This document shows, piece by piece, positions 24,954-35,089 of a stretch of 64,000 bases of DNA. A program made the position numbers and the translations under genes. This DNA is from Strobilurus pachycystidiatus (lineage: Eukaryota > Basidiomycota > Agaricomycetes > Agaricales > Physalacriaceae): assembly GCA_019915135.1 (NCBI GenBank), contig JAHLMK010000007.1, positions 1,302,001-1,366,000 of the forward strand, written 5' to 3'. Within the stretch, counting starts at the first letter, position 1; each line of letters begins with the position of its first letter. The notes under the pieces are model-generated. The model worked only from the letters and a program-made list of their open reading frames with translations. It was not told the origin of the DNA and ran no database searches.

Positions 24954-25147
24954 AGTAGTAGGCGTAATTTGCGTCCCATACCACGTTATTTCAATCACGG
25001 CTGGCGAAGATACTGTAGCACGGAGATAGACTAAACGGAGGTAGAATACAAACGTTTAGACATTGTTACATACCGACTGGAGAGCGAGAGCTCGAAAGAA
25101 AAGCCAAAGACGCAAAAAAATTTACCTAAGCATGCAGTGAAATTATG

Positions 25148-25210
25148 GCAGCCCACAACGCAGTGGTCATGACACCACTGAGCCTCAAGACCACTCCGTT
25201 AGTGGGCTGC
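25148..25210. other. Branched hairpin
   Basis: GCAGCCCAC (25148-25156) is perfectly complementary to GTGGGCTGC (25202-25210). Between them are AGTGGTCATGACACCACT, a 6-bp stem with a 6-nt loop, and CCACTCCGTTAGTGG. The whole can fold as a multi-branched structure in RNA or as a cruciform in DNA. No known RNA family was recognised. Confidence 0.55.
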
Positions 25211-25284
25211 GATAGTAGGCAAACTCCTTGGACCAAAGCAGTTACCTACGGCACTCGGATCGAAGGGAGCGAGCCATTAATTAA

Positions 25285-25338
25285 GCCAGGGCCATGATCA
25301 GATCGGATTCAGACAATCTTATCTCTGCCGTGCCCTGG
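25285..25338. other. Inverted repeat GCCAGGGC / GCCCTGGC
   Basis: An 8-bp perfect inverted repeat with a loop of about 38 nt, third in a row of such structures between 24.9 and 25.3 kb. Confidence 0.5.
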
Positions 25339-25675
25339 CCCGGTCACATCAGAGTGACGCAGGGCTCTTTCCCGCACCTCCGACAACGACTATGCTATCC
25401 AGTGTCGGAAGCTCGTGACCCTACCGTCTCCGCAAGGTGCTTGAGCTTGCACCGTTAATGTGGTCTTCAACTTCCGACTAGTTCTGGGACTCTGGACGAC
25501 ATTCACAAGGCTGACAAGCTGAGCCCATTCTGTGCTTCCGACTATCTCGCTGCGCTATACTTCAGTTTTCACCTCTCTGCCTTCGGATGGTCTCCAATTG
25601 GGTCTCTGGCTGACACTCCCTGACTGGGGCCCCAATTCAGATTTCTAACCTCCGCAGTTCTCTCGTTTTCATTTC

Positions 25676-26050
25676 GGTCCAGTAGAAGTCCAGTCAACGC
25701 TGGCGCCGCATTTTCATATACATATCCATCGACTCTCAAGATACCCTCCCCGGATGTTGACGAAATCGTTCCTTCGTAAGTCCTTCCCATTCCTATCGAG
25801 CGGTTTCCTGCCTTTCTCAATCGTCCCCGAGACCGGTATAAAGGTCCAATAGGAGTCCAATAGAAGTCCAATTAGGTCCAATGGAGATTTCTTATCCTAC
25901 CAGCACGATTTTGTGTCGCTATTCACTTCCTCATCGCTTGTACCTCTACAAAAATTATAACAATTCTTCTTTTAATGCCCTTAAGAATAGTGCACAGTGA
26001 GCTATATTTATTTGGCTGAAAATTGCATTTCGGTCCAATAGAAGTCCAAT
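25676..26050. repeat. Dispersed GGTCCAATAGAAGTCCAAT repeats
   Basis: Copies at 25676-25694 (CAGT variant) and 26032-26050 are both preceded by CATTTC. A compound copy at 25843-25883 holds four AGTCCAAT or GGTCCAAT units. The regular 9-10 bp spacing of TCCAAT units suggests subterminal repeats of a transposon or a protein-binding array. Confidence 0.6.
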
Positions 26051-26232
26051 GATCTCAGAGTCCAAGGCAATACCCTTAGAAAGTTGCTACTTTCGATCGT
26101 GCACCCACCAGCGCACCACCACCTCACCTACTAACCACTGCCACTGCCTTTCTCCCTAAGTCCGTTTTCACTGGGCGCTTGCGCCTCTGTTCTCACGCTA
26201 ATTTTTTCTGCTACTAGGACCTGCACCACGCT

Positions 26233-26913
26233 ATGGGACGCAAGAAAATCTACGAAACTCCGGAGCTCAAGCGCGAGGCGGAGCGCGCCAAGCGGCTGCG
26301 CTGGCACCATAAGTGCGTGCTACTCCACCGTTCTCCTCACAATTGTCTCATGACGCTGGCAGAAATCGCGACACTCAACTGGTCGTCATGAGACAGCGAT
26401 ACGACAACAAAGCCGCAAAGGAGGGGACTAAGCGGCGCGCACAAGCCATACAGGCGGCGGCGGACACGCAGTGCGTTAACAAATTGCTGCCTTCTTGTCC
26501 GTATTGACGTTAGATGGCTTGGTAGGTATGTTGACAACCAGCTCTGCAAGCGCCTCCTGCGTCGGATCAGGCTCATAGACGGAGAAGTACGGGCGGCCAC
26601 CGCCAATTCCCCCGTTGCTTTTGCCGCTAGCGTCGCCGAAGAATACGAAGAGCGTGGCCACCTCCCGGGATTGCAATATCTCTTGGACCTCAACACGCAC
26701 TATGGCACGAAAAGACAGCAGGCCGCCGACATTGCCGATCAGTTATATGGCGAGGTCGGGGCGGGACACCAGTACTGGAGGGATGCGAACGCGATACGCC
26801 AGCGGTTTGAGTTGATTCACAACTACATAGAGGACCTTCACAGGAATGCGGAGCGTTCCAAACTCCTGACGTTCAAACGTCGGAGCAAGCTCCTCTATCA
26901 AAAGTTGGATTAA
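26233..26913 (+). CDS. Hypothetical small basic helical protein, three exons
   Basis: The ATG at 26233 opens MGRKKIYETPELKREAERAKRL, a basic helix-rich start I associate, from memory and without certainty, with short lineage-specific agaricomycete proteins. Two introns join the frame through RDTQLVVMRQRYDNKAAKEG and a last exon YVDNQLCKRLLRRI..YLLDLNTHYGTKRQQ, ending LLYQKLD at 26913. There is no internal stop. The N-terminal Arg/Lys-rich helices suggest nucleic-acid contact; this is inference. It is the first of several plus-strand genes leading to the KDZ transposase. Confidence 0.55.
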
Positions 26914-27251
26914 CCGCCCCGCCCCTCACGATCTGTCTATGTTCTACGAAACCCTTGTATCCTTGTCCTTGTGCTAATGTATCGTCAGCTCTTACCGTGC
27001 TACTTTGTAACCACCGTGCCCTACGCCTCAATCACTACGTAATCTTGCACCCAGGAGTCGCGCGAAGCGCTTGGTGCTTCTGGTCTGTCGGTCGCGCTGT
27101 TGTCCGGTCTGCCGTCCACTGCCTGACAGCTGAGTTCAGCTTGGTCGTCGGAGTCTGGAGGCGGCTAGCACCCGTCTACAAAAAGGTGAAACTCTAAATT
27201 AGTGCCCCATCGCACCCATCTCATCGCCCAATTTTTTGCGCGCCAGTAAAC

Positions 27252-28117
27252 ATGTCAAGACAGACTATTTTAGCCCTCCCTTCCTTGCCTAAGGTAAGCC
27301 GGCTCCCAGTCCGCCATTTATCTTGCTCACCCTCACCCTTCATCGCGTCGCGTAGAATTTCAGCGGCGACGAAAAGATATTCTTTCTTGACTGGTCGCGT
27401 CAACTCGCGCGCCGCATCCTTTCCCTTGACCAGGCTGCCGACTTCAAGGCGCGATTCGAGCTGGCGTACGAAATCGAATTCGGCCTGCCGCGCCTCATTG
27501 ACGAGACTGTGGCCGCATATCAAGCCCGCCAGAGTCTCCGTACAAGGGTAATTTATTGTCAGTCTGTCCTTCAGAGCGCGTACTTACATCCTCCACAGCG
27601 ACTTCGGTCAGGTATGACCTGGGCCTCACACGTGCTCTCTCTCAGAAAGACGCAGGGTGGCGTCTGGGTTGAGGTTGATCGATATGCGCGCCCGTTCACT
27701 GCGGTCTTTCCCCGACCCCGTCCGCGCCCTCTCAGACGCGCCCTCTCGACTCCTGCCACGCCACCCATTGTCCACGCTCCCCTTGCTCGCTTCGACTCTG
27801 ATGATGACGCGTTATCCGGCGTCTCATCCCCAGCATCCTCTCCGCTCTGTTTCACTTCCACGTCCGATCCATCTGATGATGGAGAGCGCGACTACGAGAG
27901 CGAAGGCACAACGACTGTCGCGTTTGGCGACTTGGAAAAGGAGGACCCGGAGGAGGAGGCGGAGGACCCGGCCTTCAGCGCTGCTATCGCCAAGTTCGTT
28001 GCCGCTGAACGCGCTCGCCTTGCGGGCTTGCCCTCTCTCAAGGGCATAGTCAAGGCTGCAAAAGAGGAGGGCCAACGTCTCCGTCCTAATTCGCCAGTCT
28101 GGGGATCAGAGTTCTAA
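27252..28117 (+). CDS. Hypothetical protein, three exons, acidic C-terminus
   Basis: The start MSRQTILALPSLPK at 27252 is spliced (GTAAGC..TAG) to NFSGDEKIFFLDWSRQLARR and, after an intron GTAATT..CAG, to RLRSGMTWASHVLSLRKTQG. The C-terminal half is Ser/Pro then Asp/Glu-rich (KEDPEEEAEDP) and ends GSEF at 28117. No known domain was seen. The middle exon has a helical DFKARFELAYEIEFGLPRLI stretch. The reading frame is clean. Confidence 0.55.
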
Positions 28118-28322
28118 TATTGTGCTCTATCTTTACGTTTACTTCTTTAAATCTACTTCCTTATATATTGTTCCTTCTTCGCTCTCTATCTCTTTACATT
28201 GTACATCCATTTATTCACTTGCCTCATATCTTGTTCGTCATCGCTCTCTCGCGTTTCTTGTAATACAAATCCGTCACTAATACGAGCCAGTTCACATTGC
28301 AAGACATATCGACACGTTAAGT

Positions 28323-28799
28323 TTAATACCACTCGCATGGGTGTACATGCGGCCACCCACGTTTCCTGCGCGGGACGTAGGGATTATGTTCAGGTTGCGT
28401 CCATCCCTGCATCCAGGCCTGCTCCCATGCCTCTGAAGGATCCATCTCGATCGGGTCCTGCAAAGAAAGTGTCGCCATGGAATGCGTCATCACACCCAAG
28501 TTGTCATTATATTGCAGCAGTCTCTCCTCGGCTTCCGAGTCGTAATGGACGTGCAAGAACGACAAGCACAACTAGGTCACCAAATGAGCACGTCTTTCGG
28601 GGGCAAGTAGGAAGGAATATACCTGGAGAATTGCGTTTCCCGGTCCTGGTAGCACCGCGTCTTGGAAGGTGAACTGGAAGCTCGAAATGAACCACTCCCC
28701 GAAATACTGGTCCCGATTGGGATCGTCGAAGTTGACGTGGAATGTCGGCATGTATGTTTTGAGATATACGGCTTGGCCAAGGGTAAGAGCGAAGGCCAT
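28323..28799 (-). CDS. Hypothetical small protein, two exons
   Basis: The minus-strand ATG at 28799 gives MAFALTLGQAVYLKTYMPTF and a segment DQYFGEWFISSFQFTFQ. A GTATAT..TAG intron joins LCLSFLHVHYDSEAEERLLQ, and the protein ends in HVHPCEWY at 28323. It is about 130 residues, unrecognised, and possibly a small folded beta-rich protein. Its start faces the plus-strand gene at 28983 across about 180 bp. Confidence 0.5.
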
Positions 28800-28982
28800 T
28801 CTGAAGTGGGATTAGCTTAGTGATTAGCTCAGTAGTGGTTATCAGATAGCTCAACGTACGGATGTTGCAAGTCTTGGGGATCGCAGAGGTGATAGCGAGG
28901 ATTAGAGAGTTAATTGGGCAGACTTCTTGGTCCAGTTCCTCGGATGCAAAGCCAAACAAGACAATCCTGTACTACGACCAAC

Positions 28983-29368
28983 ATGACCAAGACCGACAAC
29001 CAACAAGTCAAACCTGACGCGCCGTAAGTCTCCCGACGGTCTCAATCACTTGCTAGCCTCGTTAACTATACATCCTACAGTCAGCTTCGTCGCAAAAAAG
29101 CCTTTCCCACCGCCACCGATATGAAGGTGCGCCTCAAGACGGTCGAGACTACCGACTATCACAAGGGAGAAAGGTAAGCTTAGTGTTCTCTTGCCCCGGT
29201 ACATTGCTAACCTTCATTGGCAGGGCCCTAGTGCCAGATTGGTTGTTTATACCGGACGACGGCTGCACTGTCATCGTATGCTCATACGACGTTACGTGCA
29301 CTGGTCCCACGGCGCCGTGCAAATGTGCTTGCCACTTGGAGGAGACGGTTGCGAACAAGGGACAGTGA
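28983..29368 (+). CDS. Hypothetical 92-residue Cys-containing protein, three exons
   Basis: MTKTDNQQVKPDAP (28983) is joined by GTAAGT..CAG and GTAAGC..CAG introns to QLRRKKAFPTATDMKVRLK and then LVPDWLFIPDDGCTVIVC..CTGPTAPCKCACHL, ending at 29368. Five cysteines cluster in the last 40 residues with spacing C..C..C.C.C, which could bind metal or form disulfides. No family was recognised and no signal peptide is visible. Confidence 0.5.
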
Positions 29369-29532
29369 CTGGAGTAGTACCTTTTCTCAGATCGCTGCAA
29401 TAGTTAATGCCTCCGCCCCTTGTGTTCCGTTCCGAGCTTTCAATTTGAAAATATATTGCGCGGACATAGGCAGGCACCGGTAATCAAACTCAAAAACAAC
29501 CTGACTAAGTGTGCACCTCTCCTCCAACCGCC

Positions 29533-30266
29533 ATGTATGACCCCAACATCCACCTCGAACTACACGGAAGCAAAGCCATCAAAGAGGAATGGATTGCCGT
29601 GGATCGCGCTGCTCCACCTCTTGAGACCAATGGCGCGCGGGGCGACAAGCGCTACGAGTGTCCTCAAACCAAGCCAGCACCTTCCGCGGAAGATGTTCTC
29701 AAAGCGCGGTGCGCTCTTCGGGGGTATATCCAACGGAGTAGCTACCTGATTCTGGCAGAGGTATCCAAAGCCGGTCAGTCGCGTCTTGTTGCAGCTAACG
29801 TGATCGCTAACTGTGTTCTAGAGCCCGACCTTCTATGCGATCTCGACGACGAGAGCAGCGGAAAAGGCAAGGGCAAGGGCTGTGGCAATGCGCAGTCAGA
29901 TACCCAAGGTGGGTTCTTTCTTCTTACTGTCTAAGCCGAAACCAACAATCTTTGCAGAGGCGCGTGGCGTGGATGGGGAAATGTACAATTTCCTCGATAG
30001 TTGCGGCCGGTTGGATTGGATACCGGCGTTTGTGGAGATGGGGTGCACCACCGCGCTCTCTCTGCGCATTATAGCAGCCGGTAAGCTCATTATCAGTATG
30101 CCATTAATGCTATCCTAATATCGATATCTTAGGAATTGACGATGCGACGCATATCCCGTGGTTGTTATCCTACGCGTTACCTGACCTTGCTCAAGGATCG
30201 TTCGAACACCGAGCATTTCTAATGCTTCTTGATTGTTTCCTTCAATCTCGTCGTGAATACGCGTAG
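29533..30266 (+). CDS. Hypothetical protein with possible SAM-like helical C-terminus
   Basis: MYDPNIHLELHGSKAIKEEW (29533) continues over four exons with clean borders. A Gly/Lys-rich linker (GKGKGKGCG) precedes a C-terminal helical region MYNFLDSCGRLDWIPAFVEMG..ALSLRIIAAGIDD..WLLSYALPDLAQG that ends SRREYA at 30266. The spacing of hydrophobic residues is reminiscent of a sterile-alpha-motif bundle, but this is a weak visual match. The gene lies directly upstream of the KDZ transposase on the same strand, about 170 bp away. Confidence 0.5.
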
Positions 30267-30435
30267 TGTTACCGAAATTCATTTACTTGTACTGTAAATA
30301 ATGTTATCTACCTTGTGGCCGATGGCCGAGCACCCGAGTCCTTGAGCTGAACGTCACGGCATAGTGACTGACTTGTTTGTTGACAAGCGTGTCCACCGCG
30401 TTACCCTCCCGCTCTACTCTCCCCCTCACTCATGC

Positions 30436-33400
30436 ATGCATAAAAAAGGAGCCAAGAAACGTCCCCTCAAGGCCGTTCGCGCCGACGATGGCGAAGACGA
30501 CAATGACATAAATGTCGTACATGCGCGTACCGTCAATCTCTCCAAAGACGGAAGGCGAATCATTTCTTCCTCTTCGACCTCATGCGCCCGAGGCGAAGGA
30601 TCCTCCAATGAACCGCTGCTCTGGACCAATCGCTTCTACCCCCCACAGGCAGCGCCCATCATCCACAAGCCGCGTCGCCATGCAAACTCGGTAGCTTCGC
30701 TCTCCCATTGCTCCTGCTGCCCCTACTAATGACTCCCAAAGGACGAGAACATGCTATGCTGGGTGGCTGACGGGAGACCACAGGAGTGTTTGGAAGGAAT
30801 GATGGGCTTGGAGGGACTTGGCAGTCGCACCCCACCCGACGGGTCACCGGCGTCTCTTGCGTGCCATTTCTGCTTCGACGGTCTGCGGGATATGGTCCCG
30901 GGCAAGGCAGTGTATCGCTGTGTTGAATGCTGGGGAACTTTTCTGGAATGTGCGAGCTGCATCTGGCGTGGTCATCAGCGAAATCCTTTCCATCGGATAC
31001 AGGTACGACATCGGGTTTTCTAAACTTTGTCGGAGCTCACCTTCTCTTCAAATCTGTCGCAGAAGTGGAATGGCATCTCCTTCGACTCAATCCCCCTCCG
31101 CGACCTAGGGGTACGCGTCTTATTTGGCCACGACGACGTGAATTTTTGTGTCAACCCCCAGCCAGCGCCGCGCGACTTCTCTCTGATGCATGGCAACGGT
31201 GTACACAAGATCAATGCCGATTTCTGCGGCTGCACACAGCGCTGCCCACCTCGAATTCAGATGCTGCGCTCGGAGGTATGGCCTGCCACGACCCGCCATC
31301 CCAAAACTGGCTGTACACTTCGGGGGCTGGAGACTTACGAGATGCTAGCTTCGTCTGGAAAACTCAGCATCTTCGAGTTCTACCAGGCGCTCGAGAAGCT
31401 GACTGATAATACGCGCACCGACCTACCCAAGGTGTGCCTTCCCTCTAAACGATGTGTTCTTCAATTGACGTCTTTGTTCATAGCCACGCTATAAAGCCCT
31501 GTTTCGTATTGTTCGCCAATTTGGTCACGTCAAGATGTTGAAGCGCGCTGGGCGCGGCAATGTCGAGGACGGCCGCAGAACTACTCAGGCGGGCGAGCTT
31601 GCTCTTCGCTGCCCCGCTTGCCCAAGACCAGGCGTCAATTTGCCCCCAAATTGGGAGGCTCTATCTTCCGAAGAACAGTAAGCATTTTTTATCGTTCTGT
31701 TCGATAATCAGAGTTCTGAGCTATGTCAGATATCTGTATCGCATCATTCTTGCCCTAGATGCGAATTTTCGCCTCAAGAATTTGCGGCGACCAAGTACCT
31801 TGGACCCAGGACTGCATACTGGCTTGGCTTATTTTGTCCAGAATGCGCCGTACCTCGAACACATCGCTAAATACCCGAGACAAAAGGATGTGAGTCTATC
31901 TATCTATGCATTGTTGTCGTGTCGTCTAACTGATCAATCCAGATTAGCTCTTGCGCGGGCTTCAAAACCCTGGCCCATGCAGAATCCAAGAACGCGACGG
32001 GTTTGCGCTCAACTGGTGTGGGTATGGCCATCTGCGCGCGGCACGAGATGGTTTTCCCCAATGGCATCGGGGATTTGCAGCGTGGAGAAAGGTAAGATAA
32101 AATTTTCCGGATAATTTCCGGTTGTCTAACATGTTCGACAGATACTGCAATATGGATTACATTGCGCTGTCAGCCCTGCGCTCAACGCAGTTACGGCAAA
32201 TCTTCTTTTCATATGATATCGCCTGTCAGTGGTCCATTCACTTCATCGAACGCATGCGCGCCCTGCCGGAGTGTCTACACTTGCCAGACGACATCGCGAT
32301 CGCATGGGGTATCCCAAAGTGTCACTGTAAGGGACACAAAATCGAGTGCCAGGTGGAATTCAGCATGAACGTTCAGGATGGCGTGGGGCGTACTTGTGGG
32401 GAGGGGATCGAGCGTACTTGGCCGAAGTTAAATAACGCGGCTCCGTCAACGAAGGAGATGCTACCGGGCGCCAGACACGATACACTGGATCGACAAATCG
32501 GAACGCATAACTGGGAGAAACTGGTGGATCTCGGTACGCAATTTGACACTCTTTTCCGTATTTCGTTCTAAATTTTGACTTCAGGGAAATCTCTTCATCG
32601 GAAGGAATACCTCACCGCAATCGGAATAGCTCAACACGTCGGCGCCCACGAGGAGTTCACTCAAGCTTTACCGACTGAGTGCGAGGCTCCATGGACGAAA
32701 CAGGTGGAAGAGTGGGAATTGGATCATTCGTTGCCCAATCCTTATTTTCTTCCATGTCGTCGTGAGTTTTCCTTGAATTTTTTGATCCTGTTCAATCGTT
32801 CATCGACTTTGTCAGATGCAAGCGAAAACAGCGTCAAGCAGGTCCTGTCCGAGGAGGAACGCAAGGAGGCAGCCACCGGTGTGCCCCTTCACGAGACATC
32901 TCCCTCGGTGTGTATAAGTCTTGGTCTATTAATCGAGGACCTGCAGTGAGTGTATCTCAAATTCTAGCCTCATGTTTTCGCTGATCTCAACAATTTAGGC
33001 GTTGCATCATGTATCTACTTGGAAGCGAAGAGAGAGACAGCCCTGGCGTCATCAAGGAAATCCAGGAGAAGCGGACTCTCCTCCAGAACCAACTACGCCA
33101 GTTCCGAGAGCTGCAGGCCGTGTATATGCCGGGCGTAGCTTCCAAATTGAGGGAGCTTTCGGGAACGCGCGAGGGGGATGTAGAGACGGAGACGTTGCTG
33201 CTACCGTCCGCGCTAGCTCACAATCTTCGTGCAGCGGGGTGTCTTGGAGGAGTCGCAGAGAAGGAGGACAAGCTTCGTGAGGCCCAATGTCACGACGGTC
33301 TGGAGACTATCCGGTCTATGCAGCGCACCAGGAGAAGCGTTCGCAGCTTCCGCAAAAAGAACATCCGGGGCCAGCGACGAACCGGGAGAGCCATGGCAAT

Positions 33401-34097
33401 CCTCACGCGTCTCGAGGCGAAGTCCGACATGGGTGTCGCGAAATACCGAGCAGCTCGCGCGGCACTGGTGCAACTACGGGGGGAAGGGGACTGGATGGCG
33501 AAGTTGCGAGTTCTCGAGGACAAGGACATCGCGTCGCTCGACAGTGGCGTGTTTGACACTGACCTGCCCGCGGGGAAAAAGAAGAAGATGAATGGGGGTA
33601 TGGTCCAATACGGCAGTGGAAGCCACGAGATTTCGTGGATATGGTTAATGGAAAGCGCGCTGGGAACCCTCGCCAAGGACGAACTGCATGATTCGGTGAG
33701 GGTGGAGTGGTTGAAAAGCCGGGCGCGAGCAAGGAGTTGGACTCAGGAGGGAAAGCTGATTGCAGAGGAAAAGCGCCGGACACTGGCGTCGCTGGAGGCA
33801 GAAGCGCAGCGGTGGACGGAGAGGGCAAGTGGGTGGGCTGGGCTATCGGTCGCTGCTTCGGGCGGAGTTCGAGCGTATGCTCATCGACAGAGTGCGGTCT
33901 ACCGACGTCTGGCCACCCACTTTACGGCTATATGGTCTAGACCGTACAAAGCTCGCAATCCGAAGGTCCCCGATCGTATCGAAATGGTCAATGTGGCGGA
34001 GGAGGAGGAGTCCGAGGATGAGCTGGAGGGAGAGGCGGGGCTGGCAGAGGCACGCGAGCTTGCAACAAACGACGATGATCCCACTTTGGACGACTAA
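30436..34097 (+). mobile_element. KDZ transposase with CxC2-type cysteine cluster, intact
   Basis: A full-length spliced transposase gene. Exon 1 (30436-30690) is a basic leader. Exon 2 (30742-31002) encodes the cysteine cluster CHFC..YRCVEC..CASC..H..PFHRIQ. Later exons (31063-31431 and on) carry ALDANFRLKNL (first Asp), CNMDYIALSAL (second Asp), YDIACQWSIHF, CHCKGHKIECQ and GEGIERTWPKLN (catalytic Glu), the DDE-type signature of the Kyakuja-Dileera-Zisupton family. The final exon (33001-34097) gives a long Glu/Arg-rich coiled-coil C-terminus ending DDDPTLDD. About ten introns splice in frame with no stop, so it could be active. Terminal inverted repeats were not identified. Confidence 0.85.
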
Positions 34098-34275
34098 ATA
34101 TACCTTCGCGCTACATTCGGACCTTCTCTACGCCATTTAGGGCATTACATCTAATTTTTATTGTAATGAGTCTATTTTCGTCTTGAAACCCTAAGGCTTT
34201 ATTCGATGTGGTCACCGGAATCTCGCGGGAAGCTGGTTTATGCTTTGCGAGCCTCCCATATGCGGGCGGACGGTG

Positions 34276-34376
34276 TCCAGTGGTTATATCCACTGAGAGG
34301 AGGTCTTTGGAGCACTTGTGGTCTCTGGTTGTATCCACAAGATGTGGAAACAGGGCCCGTGGTTATAACCACTGGG
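34276..34376. repeat. GTGGTTATA-type palindromic motif cluster behind the KDZ gene
   Basis: CCAGTGGTTATATCCACTG (34276), GGTTGTATCCAC (34327) and GTGGTTATAACCACTGGG (34359) are spaced about 30-50 bp apart. They match the motifs at 21041-21105. The perfect palindrome GTGGTTATAACCAC is characteristic. The cluster sits between the transposase stop and the next small gene. Confidence 0.65.
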
Positions 34377-34467
34377 TTTCCCCATCTCTTGCTGCCATGG
34401 TTGGCCGGACTGGGTTCAAACCTGCTACACGCATTTCAAGTGTATCAGTGCTCCCGAGTTTCAAAAC

Positions 34468-34920
34468 ATGGTCAATCTGTGGTTACGCGTGGAGGGACGC
34501 ACCCGCTTTGCCGTAGGAAAAGTTGCCCTGCCTGTGAGAGATCGTCCGCCGCAGGTCCAAGTCTGGATGAAGTACGCTCGCAAATCATACCCGCCAATCA
34601 CTAGAGCAGAACTGCGAGGATTCAGTGGATCATTCTGGAGCTGGTGGAAGAGGCTCCAGCCAGACTGGCGAGGAGTGGCGATGGTAGATGGGCCTTTGAC
34701 GGAGGAATACCGTGTAGCAGCCAACGGTCGCTCGTGGGGTATTCTGCAGGATGCACATGGGCGTAACGGGATGGCATCGATCGTGGCGTGTCTCTGCTGG
34801 TGGGGAAGACACCACACCCTGATTGGCAAGAGTGCTCCGGCGGGTCTGGCGGAGGAGTGGGCGGTGGCTATCGAGGATGTGTCGTATGTCTTGGAAGAGC
34901 TCTTGAGGGTTGTAGCGTAA
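34468..34920 (+). CDS. Stand-alone FWxWWxxLQPxWR domain protein
   Basis: A single-exon 150-residue frame starts MVNLWLRVEGRTRFAVG and contains RPPQVQVWMKYARKSYPP, FWSWWKRLQPDWRGV, GRSWGILQDA, GRNGMASIVACLCWWG and EEWAVAIEDVSYVLEEL. These motifs appear in the same order and spacing as the C-terminal domain of the HMG-type protein ending at 24649. There is no DNA-binding segment in this copy. It may be an independent small gene or the last exon of a longer one reduced by recombination. Its position right behind an intact KDZ transposase suggests a functional or mobile link. Confidence 0.55.
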   Translation: MVNLWLRVEGRTRFAVGKVALPVRDRPPQVQVWMKYARKSYPPITRAELRGFSGSFWSWWKRLQPDWRGVAMVDGPLTEEYRVAANGRSWGILQDAHGRNGMASIVACLCWWGRHHTLIGKSAPAGLAEEWAVAIEDVSYVLEELLRVVA

Positions 34921-35089
34921 GTTTCGGACGGACTTTTTTGTACTGTACTTTGGCAGATCCTTTCTTGTGTCTTGTGTCTTGTGCTTGTGGTGATTGCGGT
35001 ACTTTAGCTCTCTTGTACAGCTGCTTGTATGTACGTTTGGGGTATAAATATAAACAATGTGTAAGTCAGATGTGTTTGGTCTAGTCCTG

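Larger units (their letters stand above)
24650..26232. other. Intergenic region with hairpins and short dispersed repeats
   Basis: There is no coding exon chain here. The first 700 bases hold three strong inverted repeats and the last 600 hold copies of a GGTCCAATAGAAGTCCAAT motif (both annotated separately). The composition is mixed and part is AT-rich. It may be the remains of a small non-autonomous element. Confidence 0.45.

Noticed and set aside
34400..34430. tRNA-like GGTTCAAACC motif
   Set aside because: There is no cloverleaf around it (no acceptor stem or A-box at the right distance).
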